Shown: one piece after another, positions 34,359-44,733 of the stretch
How positions within the stretch are numbered: position 1 is the stretch's first letter
Layout of the letters: each line of letters opens with the position of its first letter
Assembly (NCBI GenBank): GCA_900319525.1
Contig: ONOU01000014.1
Span: 62,001-126,000 of the forward strand
DNA from: an uncultured Prevotellaceae bacterium
GTDB taxonomy: Bacteria > Bacteroidota > Bacteroidia > Bacteroidales > Muribaculaceae
Direction of reading: 5' to 3'
DNA: 64,000 nucleotides
Program-made: the position numbers and the translations under genes
Notes under the pieces: model-generated
What the model was told of the DNA's origin: nothing
What the model saw: the letters and a program-made list of their open reading frames with translations, nothing else
Databases searched by the model: none

Positions 34359-36317
34359 ATGAGTTACCTGAAATTTGACAAAAACCTGATGATCAACCTG
34401 CAGCAGTCGCTGCCCAAGGAGATGTTGCGTACCAATCAGTCCGGTGCCTATCACTGCACGACCATAGTGGGCTGCAACACCCGCAAGCAGCACGGTCTGC
34501 TGGTCATCCCCGTTCCCGAGCTCGACGACAACAACCACGTGCTGCTGTCCACGCTCGACGAGACGGTAATCCAGCACGGAGCGCCCTTCAACCTGGGCCT
34601 GCACCGCTACAAGGGCGACACTTACAGCCCCAACGGCCACAAGTATATCCGCGAGTATGACTGTGAGCGCGTGCCCACCACCACCTACCGCGTGGGCGGT
34701 GTGATTCTCAAGAAGGAGAAGATTTTCATCACCCATGAGAATCGCATCCTCATCCGCTATACGCTGGTCGATGCCCACTCGGCGACAACGCTGCAGTTCA
34801 GGCCGTTCCTGGCCTTCCGCAACGCCAACGACCTGTGTGTCGAGAATGCGGTTGCCAGCCGTGAGTATCAAGAAGTTTCCAACGGTATCGCAACGTGCAT
34901 GTACAACGGATATCCCACCCTGTACATGCAGATGAACCACAAGCCCCGCTTCGTGTTTGACCCGCACTGGTACAAGAACATCGAGTACATCAAGGACCAG
35001 GAGCGCGGCATCCCCTATAGTGAGGACCTGTATGTTCCCGGCTACTTTGAAGTCGAGATCAAGAAGGGCGAGCCCCTCATCTTCTCGGCAGGCGTCGAGG
35101 AAGTCAACACCCGCACACTGACTAAGATGTATGAGGACGAGATCAAGCCGCGCACACCGCGCACAAGCTTCTACAACTGCATGAAGAACAGTGCCAAGCA
35201 GTTCTACATCACCAACAAGGAGGGCCACTATCTGCTGGCCGGCTATCCCTGGTTCAAGATACGTGCCCGCGACGAGTTCATCGCCCTGCCTGGCTGCACA
35301 CTGTCGGTTCACCACCGCCAGGACTTCGAGCTCATCATGGACACCGCCCAGCGCGCCCTGCAGGACTGGATGCGCGACGGCACCCTTGACAAGCACCTCG
35401 ACGGCCTGGAACTGCCCGACGTGCCGCTGTGGGCTATCTGGGCCGTTCAGCGCTATGCCCACGACCTCAATGCCGATGCCGCCCGTGAACGCTACGGCCA
35501 GCTGGTCAAGGACATCATCAACTTCATTGCCGACGGCCGTCATCCCAACCTCAAGCTTGACGACAACGGCCTGATTGCCACCGACGGCACCAAGCGCCCC
35601 GTCTCGTGGATGAACAGCACCCACCCCGATGGCACTCCGTTGATTCCCCGCACGGGTTATCTGGTGGAATTTAACGCCCTGTGGTACAATGCCCTCAGGT
35701 TTGCCGTTGAGGAGCTCTTCGGCGAGCGTGACGAGGAGAAGGAATTTGTTGCCCGCTGCAACGAGATTGCCGACAAGTGCAAGCCTGCCTTCATCGAGAC
35801 GTTCATGACCGATTACGGCTACCTCTATGACTATGTGAACGGCAGCTACACCGACCTGAGCGTGCGACCCAACATGATCATCGCCGCCGCCACCGACTAC
35901 AGCCCGCTGGACCGCCGCCAGCGCAAACGCGTGCTCGACATCACCACCCGCGAGCTGTTGACGCCCAAGGGGTTGCGCACCCTTAGTCCCAACAGCTACG
36001 GCTACATCCCTTGGTATCTGGGCTCTCCCGAGGAGCGCCAGACAGCCTACTATGCCGGCAGTGCCCGTCCCTGGCTGATGGACTTCTACAGCAAGGCTTA
36101 CATCCGCGTCTTCGGCCTGAACAGCATCTCCTTCATCGAGAGGATGATGATCGGCTTTGAGGACGAGATGAAGGAAGGCTGCATCGGCTCGCTGAGTGAA
36201 CTGTATGACGGCAACCCGCCCTTCATCGGCCGCGGCGCCGTGAGCTTTGCCCCCAACGTGGGCGGCATCCTGCGCGTGCTGCGCACCTTCAAGAACCTCC
36301 ACATCATTGACAAATAA
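34359..36317 (+). CDS. Glycogen debranching enzyme, archaeal/GH133 type
   Basis: Protein of 652 residues with the amylo-alpha-1,6-glucosidase architecture. An N-terminal beta-sandwich (about 15-240: TNQSGAYHCTTIVGCNTRKQHGLL, split TNQSGAYHCTT and NTRKQHGLL) precedes a C-terminal (alpha/alpha)6 barrel (about 280-640: YLLAGYPWFKIRARDEFIALPG split as AGYPWFKIRARDE). Acidic residues in GYPWF-RARDE and WMNSTHPDG / GYLVEFNALWYNAL form the expected active-site cleft. It removes alpha-1,6 branches of glycogen. It is the first gene of a three-gene operon with a GT4 glucosyltransferase (14-base gap) and a GH57 enzyme. No predicted signal peptide, so it acts on intracellular glycogen. Confidence 0.92.
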   Translation: MSYLKFDKNLMINLQQSLPKEMLRTNQSGAYHCTTIVGCNTRKQHGLLVIPVPELDDNNHVLLSTLDETVIQHGAPFNLGLHRYKGDTYSPNGHKYIREYDCERVPTTTYRVGGVILKKEKIFITHENRILIRYTLVDAHSATTLQFRPFLAFRNANDLCVENAVASREYQEVSNGIATCMYNGYPTLYMQMNHKPRFVFDPHWYKNIEYIKDQERGIPYSEDLYVPGYFEVEIKKGEPLIFSAGVEEVNTRTLTKMYEDEIKPRTPRTSFYNCMKNSAKQFYITNKEGHYLLAGYPWFKIRARDEFIALPGCTLSVHHRQDFELIMDTAQRALQDWMRDGTLDKHLDGLELPDVPLWAIWAVQRYAHDLNADAARERYGQLVKDIINFIADGRHPNLKLDDNGLIATDGTKRPVSWMNSTHPDGTPLIPRTGYLVEFNALWYNALRFAVEELFGERDEEKEFVARCNEIADKCKPAFIETFMTDYGYLYDYVNGSYTDLSVRPNMIIAAATDYSPLDRRQRKRVLDITTRELLTPKGLRTLSPNSYGYIPWYLGSPEERQTAYYAGSARPWLMDFYSKAYIRVFGLNSISFIERMMIGFEDEMKEGCIGSLSELYDGNPPFIGRGAVSFAPNVGGILRVLRTFKNLHIIDK

Positions 36318-36331
36318 ACCAATCAAGAGAT

Positions 36332-37594
36332 ATGAAAGCATTAATGTTTGGCTGGGAGTTTCCGCCTCACATCCTGGGAGGACTGGGAACAGCAAGTTAC
36401 GGGCTCACTAAGGGCATGTGGCAGAATGGTGACATGGATATCACCTTTGTCATCCCCAAGCCCTGGGGTGACGAGCCAAAGGAGTTTGCCCACATCATCG
36501 GCGCCAACAGCACACCAGTGGCTTGGCGTGACGTGAACTGGGATTATGTGGAGAGCCGCATCGGTAATGTGATGGACCCGCAGCTGTATTACAACCTGCG
36601 CGACCACATTTACGGCGACTTCAATTACATGAGCACCAACGACCTGGGGTGCATCGAGTTCTCGGGGCGCTACCCCGACAACCTGCTTGAGGAGATCAAC
36701 AATTACAGCATCGTTGCCGGTGTGATCGCCCGCACCGTGGACTGCGACATCATCCATAGCCACGACTGGCTCACCTACCCTGCCGGCATCCACGCCAAGC
36801 AGGTAACCGGCAAGCCGCTGGTGATCCACGTTCACGCTACCGACTTTGACCGCTCTCGCGGCAACGTCAACCCCACGGTGTTCAGCATCGAGAAGGACGG
36901 CATGAACCACGCCGACCACATCATCACCGTGAGCAACCTGACGCGGCGCACCGTTATCGAGAAGTACGGCATCAGTCCCGACAAGGTCACCACCGTTCAC
37001 AACGCCGTGGAGCCACTCAACGAGGAACTGCTCAACCTGCCCATCCCTCCGGGCAAGCAGAACAAGGTGGTCACCTTCCTGGGACGCATCACGATGCAGA
37101 AGGGGCCCGAATACTTTGTCGAAGCTGCCGCCCAAGTGCTTCACAAGGTGAACGACGTGCAGTTTGTCATGGCCGGCAGCGGCGACATGATGGACAAGAT
37201 GATCAGGCTGGCCGCCAAGCGCGACATCGCCGACCGGTTCCACTTCACAGGCTTCCTCAAGGGCAAGCAGGTGTATGAAATGCTGAAAGCCAGCGATGTG
37301 TATATCATGCCCAGCGTGAGCGAGCCCTTCGGCATCTCACCGCTAGAGGCCATGCAGATGGGAGTACCGTCGATCATCAGCAAGCAGAGCGGATGTGCCG
37401 AGATTCTGGACAACGTCATCAAGACCGATTATTGGGACATCAACGCCATGGCCGATGCCATCTACAGTATCATCAAGTACCCGGCCATGTACAACGAGCT
37501 GCGTGAGAAAGGCCTCGCCGAGGTCAACCAGATCACCTGGGACAAGGCCGGAGCCAAGGTCATCAATATCTACCGCAACCTCATCAACCGTTGA
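36332..37594 (+). CDS. GT4 glycosyltransferase, glycogen synthase-like
   Basis: Glycosyltransferase of the GT-B fold, family 4, 420 residues. N-terminal acceptor domain with MFGWEFPPHILGGLGTASYG (about 4-23), where GGLG binds the donor phosphates as in glycogen synthases. C-terminal nucleotide-sugar domain with FLGRITMQKGPEYFVEAA (about 248-265) and the E-x7-E motif SVSEPFGISPLEAMQMGVPS (about 328-347). The gene order debranching enzyme, GT4, GH57 is shared by Bacteroides genomes and makes an alpha-glucan or glycogen substrate likely. A 54-base spacer with a 7-bp-period array separates it from the GH57 gene. Confidence 0.9.
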   Translation: MKALMFGWEFPPHILGGLGTASYGLTKGMWQNGDMDITFVIPKPWGDEPKEFAHIIGANSTPVAWRDVNWDYVESRIGNVMDPQLYYNLRDHIYGDFNYMSTNDLGCIEFSGRYPDNLLEEINNYSIVAGVIARTVDCDIIHSHDWLTYPAGIHAKQVTGKPLVIHVHATDFDRSRGNVNPTVFSIEKDGMNHADHIITVSNLTRRTVIEKYGISPDKVTTVHNAVEPLNEELLNLPIPPGKQNKVVTFLGRITMQKGPEYFVEAAAQVLHKVNDVQFVMAGSGDMMDKMIRLAAKRDIADRFHFTGFLKGKQVYEMLKASDVYIMPSVSEPFGISPLEAMQMGVPSIISKQSGCAEILDNVIKTDYWDINAMADAIYSIIKYPAMYNELREKGLAEVNQITWDKAGAKVINIYRNLINR

Positions 37595-37599
37595 GGCAT

Positions 37600-37641
37600 A
37601 ACTAAAGAACTAAAAACCAAGAACTAAAAACTAAGAACTAA
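37600..37641. repeat. 7-bp-period array between GT4 and GH57 genes
   Basis: Six heptamers close to AACTAAA/GAACTAA beginning six bases after the GT4 stop. It is one of five arrays of this period in the window and lies inside an operon spacer. Confidence 0.7.
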
Positions 37642-37648
37642 ATAATAT

Positions 37649-39085
37649 ATGAAAGCGATTTGTTTTTATTTCCAGATTCATCAGCCGTTCCGTCTGAAGC
37701 ACTACCGCTTCTTTGACATCGGTAATGACCACTACTATTATGATGACTTTGCCGACGACGACATTATCACGCGCATCGCCCAGCGGTCGTACATGCCCGC
37801 CAACCAGATGTTGCTCGACATGATCAAAGAAAACGGCAAGAAGTTCAAGGTGGCCTTCTCTATCAGTGGCACCGCTCTAGAGCAGCTCGAACAGTATGTG
37901 CCCGAGTTCATCGACTCGATGAAGGAACTGGCCGCCACCGGATGTGTAGAATTCCTGAGCGAGACCTATGCCCACAGCCTGTCGGCACTGTATGATCCCG
38001 ACGAGTTTGTCGCACAGGTCAAGGCCCACGATGAAAAGATCTTCCAACTCTTCGGTCAAAAGCCCAAGGTGTTCCGCAACACCGAGCTCATCTATGACGA
38101 CGACATTGCGTCCATGGTGTATGCCATGGGCTTCAAGGCCGCCATCACCGCCGACGCCAAGCATGTGCTGGGCTGGCGCTCGCCTAATTTCCTGTACAGC
38201 AGCGCCTCGGCACCCAAGCTCAAGCTGCTGCTCAAGAACGGCAAGTTGAGCGACGACATCTCGTTCCGCTTCAGTAATCCCGAGTGGGCATCCTATCCCC
38301 TGACCGCCGACAAGTATATCCACTGGATCAACGAGTTGCCACAGGAAGAACAGCTCATCAACCTGTTCATGAACTATGATGCCTTTGGCGAGCTGCAGCC
38401 TCGTGAGAGCGGTATCTTTGAGTTCATGAAGGCCTTGCCGCGCTTTGCTGCCGAGAGCAACATCCAGTTCTGGACTCCCAGCGAAGTCGTTTCCAAGTTC
38501 AAACCCGTTGCCGAACTCGCTGTGCCCTACCCCATGTCATGGACCGACGAGGCCCGCGACACCAGCGCATGGCTGGGCAACACCTTGCAGCAGGAGGCTG
38601 TCAAGAAGCTGTACTCCATTGGCGAACGCGTGCGCCTGTGCACCGACCGCCGCATCAAGCAGGACTGGAACTACCTGCAGGCCAGCGACCACTTCTTCTA
38701 CATGTCCACCAAGCACAACGATGACGGCTCGGTTCACTCGCATTACAGCCCTTATGACTCGCCCTACACGGCGTTCACCAACTACATGAACGTCTTGAGC
38801 GATTTCTTGACCCGCGTCGAGGAGCAGTATCCCGCTAGCATCGACAACGAAGAGCTGAACTCATTGCTGCTCACCATTCGCAATCAGGAGCAAGAGATCG
38901 AGAAGCTGCACCGCGAGGTAGAATTGATGCGCAACAATATCGTCAAGGACACCACCGGTGACTTCCCCATCGAGGAACCTGCCGAGGAGGAGAAAAAGAA
39001 ACCTGTAGCCAAGAAAAAGGCCGCCAGTGCAGCCAAGAAAGCGGCTACAACAAGGAAGAAAACCACCGCAGCTAAAAAGAAATAA
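37649..39085 (+). CDS. GH57 alpha-amylase/4-alpha-glucanotransferase-like protein with coiled coil and basic tail
   Basis: Intracellular family-57 glycoside hydrolase of 478 residues. Conserved blocks are FQIHQPFRLKHY (1: HQP), FSISGTALEQL (2), then FLSETYAHSLSALY with the catalytic-nucleophile region around 108-115, KVFRNTELIYDDDI (about 138), and YDAFGELQPRESGIFEF holding the second acidic residue (about 246-262). The catalytic part ends near 400. It is followed by a coiled coil (NEELNSLLLTIRNQEQEIEKLHREV, about 411-435) and a 35-residue Lys/Ala tail (KKKPVAKKKAASAAKK and so on) like histone H1. Such a tail is unusual on an amylase and may bind anionic surfaces, nucleic acid or polyphosphate. 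Terminator at 39112. Confidence 0.88.
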   Translation: MKAICFYFQIHQPFRLKHYRFFDIGNDHYYYDDFADDDIITRIAQRSYMPANQMLLDMIKENGKKFKVAFSISGTALEQLEQYVPEFIDSMKELAATGCVEFLSETYAHSLSALYDPDEFVAQVKAHDEKIFQLFGQKPKVFRNTELIYDDDIASMVYAMGFKAAITADAKHVLGWRSPNFLYSSASAPKLKLLLKNGKLSDDISFRFSNPEWASYPLTADKYIHWINELPQEEQLINLFMNYDAFGELQPRESGIFEFMKALPRFAAESNIQFWTPSEVVSKFKPVAELAVPYPMSWTDEARDTSAWLGNTLQQEAVKKLYSIGERVRLCTDRRIKQDWNYLQASDHFFYMSTKHNDDGSVHSHYSPYDSPYTAFTNYMNVLSDFLTRVEEQYPASIDNEELNSLLLTIRNQEQEIEKLHREVELMRNNIVKDTTGDFPIEEPAEEEKKKPVAKKKAASAAKKAATTRKKTTAAKKK

Positions 39086-39111
39086 GCAGCGGACACAATG
39101 ATTTTCCACAG

Positions 39112-39148
39112 GTCCACCGCCATCGCTATGATGAGGCGGTGGACTTTT
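39112..39148 (+). terminator. Terminator after GH57 gene
   Basis: GTCCACCGCC pairs with GGCGGTGGAC (39112-39121 / 39135-39144) and is followed by TTTT. The rest of the 342-base gap to ppdK is AT-rich and holds only the operator-like repeat and promoter at 39317-39363. Confidence 0.85.
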
Positions 39149-39316
39149 AACTGTCAATATGTAACACTGAGAGCACACCCGCAGTTAGGGCTAATTGCGG
39201 ATATGCCCCGATGCGGCGGCCATGCTGCGGTGTGAAATCATTAAAAAATCAGCATGATTTCTTGCGAAATGTAACATATTACAAATTATCGACTCATTTT
39301 TAGTGAAAACTGAATT

Positions 39317-39351
39317 TTTTAGACCAAAAAGCATTAAAAATTAGTCTAAAA
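39317..39351 (+). promoter_or_regulatory. Inverted repeat overlapping the ppdK promoter
   Basis: TTTTAGAC (39317-39324) and GTCTAAAA (39344-39351) form a perfect inverted repeat with 19 bases between, ending four bases before the -7 box. It would cover the -33 region, so it is a candidate operator. Confidence 0.55.
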
Positions 39352-39355
39352 TCGT

Positions 39356-39363
39356 TACCTTTG
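39356..39363 (+). promoter_or_regulatory. -7 box of ppdK (TACCTTTG)
   Basis: TACCTTTG, 64 bases before the ppdK start. No TTTG at the -33 position, where the inverted repeat lies instead; control by a bound regulator is plausible. Confidence 0.7.
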
Positions 39364-39427
39364 CACCGCAAAATGCGAAATTTATAAATATTTGCAAATA
39401 TATTCAAAAAAACAAAAAGTTTAGTAA

Positions 39428-42145
<2,718 letters not shown>

Positions 42146-42170
42146 GCTAACTCTAACTAAAGAAGTAAAG

Positions 42171-42201
42171 GGACCTGTCCGTTTGAGCAGGTCCTTTTTT
42201 T
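42171..42201 (+). terminator. Rho-independent terminator after ppdK
   Basis: GGACCTG pairs with CAGGTCC (42171-42177 / 42188-42194), followed directly by seven T. Confidence 0.92.
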
Positions 42202-42405
42202 AATCGTCAGAAGAGGGCTCCCGACGATTAATGACTAAAAACGTCGCACAATCTGTGACAATTTGTGCCTCTGATTTGCGGTTCGCAATTATTTTAGTAT
42301 TTTCGCCAAGGAATTTTTCATTGCGTATTTCGTTGCAAGTAATAGAGAACAGCATGATAAATAGATATCGGAATTTAGTGGCAATAATGATAGAACGAAA
42401 TCAAG

Positions 42406-43401
42406 ATGGAACAGAAAACTAAATCAAAAGGACTGATTGCTCGTATTTTGGGAGAACAGCCTACACCAGACCAGAAAACCGTTGTCAAGATTATGCTTCT
42501 AGCACTGTTATTTTGGCCGATAGGTTTCTTTGTGTCCATATTCTTTTGGGATGCGCCAATCCAATCCTCTATCGACAAATTTTGCCGTTGGGGTGCAACG
42601 TACACCATCTGGCTTTACCCGATCTATCTGATTCCATTAATAAGGTTGTGGTTTGTACTTTCCAAAAAACTGGGAAGGGCATGGCTGTTCAATTATTGCC
42701 CATGGATACCTGTGGCTGTTTTCTTCCTTTTTCTGGTAGTCGCATCAAGTTCATTCGCCGAAAGTAAACCTGAAGGATATGATCCTTCGACCTATAAACG
42801 CCTAAACGAATTGTATACATTCGATGTTAACCATGTTTATTATAGGTATAATAATAGCTATAAGATATTGGAAGGGGCATACCCAAGTACATTCAAAGCC
42901 CTGAGCGTTGATTATGCAGCCGATATGCACCATGTATGGTTTCATCGCAATATGATAGAAGGAGCAGATCCTGCCACTTTTGTCTTACCAGATGGCGATA
43001 TTTTATCTCTTGGTTTTGCTCTTGCTCATGACGCACACGATTACTACATGGGAGAAGTGCCTCTCCATGTGGCAAATATGGGAAGTTTCAGACTGATTGA
43101 CAGTCATTGGGCTTTAGATAGCCTTCAGGTCTATTATCTCGGTATCGTTGGCAATACATATAATAGAGCTGTGTCTGCAGGTGATTACCGCACGTTTAAG
43201 GTTTTAAATGAATTCTATGCAGTTGATTCCAAGTGTGTCTATTACAAAAATAACATAGTAGAGGGGGCAGACCCAGCGTCTTTCGCTGTATTGAAGGGGG
43301 AAGATCTCTATGGCCAAGACAAGCACCATGTGTACTATGAGGGAACACGAGATCGACTACGTGAAAAATCGCTTCAACGAAAATCTCAAGTTAGCAAATA
43401 A
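42406..43401 (+). CDS. DKNYY-repeat membrane protein, AT-rich
   Basis: Protein of 331 residues. Three N-terminal membrane helices (about 27-47, 66-83 and 97-115) lead into a region of about 200 residues built from DKNYY-type repeats: DVNHVYYRYN, DMHHVWFHRN, DSLQVYYLG, DSKCVYYKNN, DKHHVYYEG, each followed by an 'EGADPATF'-like strand. DKNYY proteins are of unknown function. The gene is clearly richer in A and T than its neighbours (for example ppdK just upstream) and is followed by a dispersed repeat, both consistent with later acquisition. No convincing promoter was recognised. Confidence 0.8.
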   Translation: MEQKTKSKGLIARILGEQPTPDQKTVVKIMLLALLFWPIGFFVSIFFWDAPIQSSIDKFCRWGATYTIWLYPIYLIPLIRLWFVLSKKLGRAWLFNYCPWIPVAVFFLFLVVASSSFAESKPEGYDPSTYKRLNELYTFDVNHVYYRYNNSYKILEGAYPSTFKALSVDYAADMHHVWFHRNMIEGADPATFVLPDGDILSLGFALAHDAHDYYMGEVPLHVANMGSFRLIDSHWALDSLQVYYLGIVGNTYNRAVSAGDYRTFKVLNEFYAVDSKCVYYKNNIVEGADPASFAVLKGEDLYGQDKHHVYYEGTRDRLREKSLQRKSQVSK

Positions 43402-43469
43402 GTAAATTCCGATTTAGAGGATATGACATAAAAAATTATATCTGCCGCTAATCTCGCGGTGCAAACAAT

Positions 43470-43547
43470 GGCTCAGCGGAAAATTAGCGGGGGCAAGCAT
43501 GAGGTCGAAAGACCTCGCCAAGGCCAGCGGCCTTGCTGTGGCCTTCG
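43470..43547. repeat. 78-base dispersed repeat, copy 2
   Basis: Identical to 27131-27208. Here it lies free in the spacer after the DKNYY gene, about 70 bases past its stop. GCCGCTAATCTCGCGG just upstream adds a further palindromic segment. Confidence 0.9.
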
Positions 43548-43570
43548 ACCACACCGCCCCCAAAATCAAG

Positions 43571-43616
43571 CACGCACAACAGGGGTTGTATTGGTTGTCA
43601 ACCCGTGTTGTGCGTG
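43571..43616. terminator. Long hairpin after the TlpA-like gene
   Basis: CACGCACAACA and GGGTTG pair with CAACCC and TGTTGTGCGTG (43571-43588 / 43599-43616), an 18-position stem with one mismatch. For the minus-strand gene ending at 43662 it is followed by CTTGATTTT, so it probably ends that transcript. Confidence 0.6.
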
Positions 43617-43661
43617 TCGTTTGATAAAAGTACTTTAGTCTAATAGGAGCTTGCCTGACGA

Positions 43662-44669
43662 TCACTTCATGAGGTCGGCGAGTTTGTTGGCCAGGTCATC
43701 GCCCAGCAGATTGCGTGACAGGATCTTGCCGTCGGGGCCAAAGACGATGATGTGGGGGATGCTCTTGATGCCGTAGAGGTCGGTGGGCTCGGTCAGCTTG
43801 TGTGTGCCAACGATGACGGGCCAGGTGATGTTGAGCTCCTCGATGGCCTTGCGGGTGTCCTCAGGATTGTCCCACACAGCGATGCCCACCACGTCAAACT
43901 TGTCGCCATACTTGGCCTTCAAAGCCTGCAGCTTGGGAATCTCGGCACGACAAGGCGGGCACCAGCTGGCCCAGAAGTCGGCCACAACAACCTTGCCCTT
44001 GCCCACATAGTCAGACAGCTTCTGCACCGCTCCATCCTCAGCTTTCACCTCAAAGTCGGTGAATGGTTGTCCCTCGGCCGTGACGATGAGCTGGCGGGCT
44101 GCTTTTTTGATTTTCTCGACGCGTCTGAGCTGGGCATACTCGGCAGGTGCCTCTTTGAGCAGGCCGTCAATCTCAGCTTCGGTGAAATCTTTATACATCA
44201 GGTAGTTGCAGAATGCCCAGGGCCCAATGGCATTGTTCTTGTTCTCCTCATAGAGTTTCTTGAGTCCCTCGGCATAGCGGGCTTCGCCCTCGGCCTCGCT
44301 GACGGTGGTGTCATCAGCCACCTTCTGCATCTCTTTGCTCCAGGCAGCAATCTTGTCATTCAAGGGGCTGATGGCTGTACCCGCAGCAATATCGAGTTTC
44401 ACATCGCCCGGTTCAACGACAAAGCCGTAAGGGTTGCCGGCCGCATACAGACGAGCGAAAAATCCCTTGTCTATCGTTCCCTCGAGCACACAGGTCCTGT
44501 TCTCTACCGTAGCAGTGGCGATGGTGTCGCCTGTGTCATAATTGGTCAGGAAGACCGTCTCGCCATTGGTACTGTCATCAGGAAATGTGACAGTCACCTT
44601 GTAACCCTCGCTGCACGATACCATCAACAGCAGTGCCGCAAAAATAAAAACAAACTTTTTCATCATCAT
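43662..44669 (-). CDS. TlpA-like thiol-disulfide oxidoreductase lipoprotein with DUF4369-like N-terminus
   Basis: Lipoprotein of 335 residues. Signal peptide with lipobox LMVSC (Cys at about 19). The N-terminal beta domain (about 22-115: VTVTFPDDSTNGETVFLTNY) resembles DUF4369. A helical linker (about 115-200) precedes a thioredoxin-fold domain (about 205-335) with the redox motif WASWCPPCRAEIP at about 230-242 and cis-Pro in SIPHIIVFG. Such proteins reduce disulfides in the periplasm, for example in cytochrome maturation or glycan-utilisation loci. The start is preceded by three tandem ATGs. It is in the same direction as the GH3 gene upstream, 64 bases apart. Confidence 0.88.
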   Translation of the reverse strand: MMMKKFVFIFAALLLMVSCSEGYKVTVTFPDDSTNGETVFLTNYDTGDTIATATVENRTCVLEGTIDKGFFARLYAAGNPYGFVVEPGDVKLDIAAGTAISPLNDKIAAWSKEMQKVADDTTVSEAEGEARYAEGLKKLYEENKNNAIGPWAFCNYLMYKDFTEAEIDGLLKEAPAEYAQLRRVEKIKKAARQLIVTAEGQPFTDFEVKAEDGAVQKLSDYVGKGKVVVADFWASWCPPCRAEIPKLQALKAKYGDKFDVVGIAVWDNPEDTRKAIEELNITWPVIVGTHKLTEPTDLYGIKSIPHIIVFGPDGKILSRNLLGDDLANKLADLMK

Positions 44670-44733
44670 ACTCTTGTCTTTTAGTTATTGATTGACCAGA
44701 AAACCCACTTTGTCCCAGAGGGAAATCCATTCT

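Noticed and set aside
34311-36395. 694-codon open frame on the minus strand
   Set aside because: Antisense shadow of the glycogen debranching gene, whose domains and start are clear.
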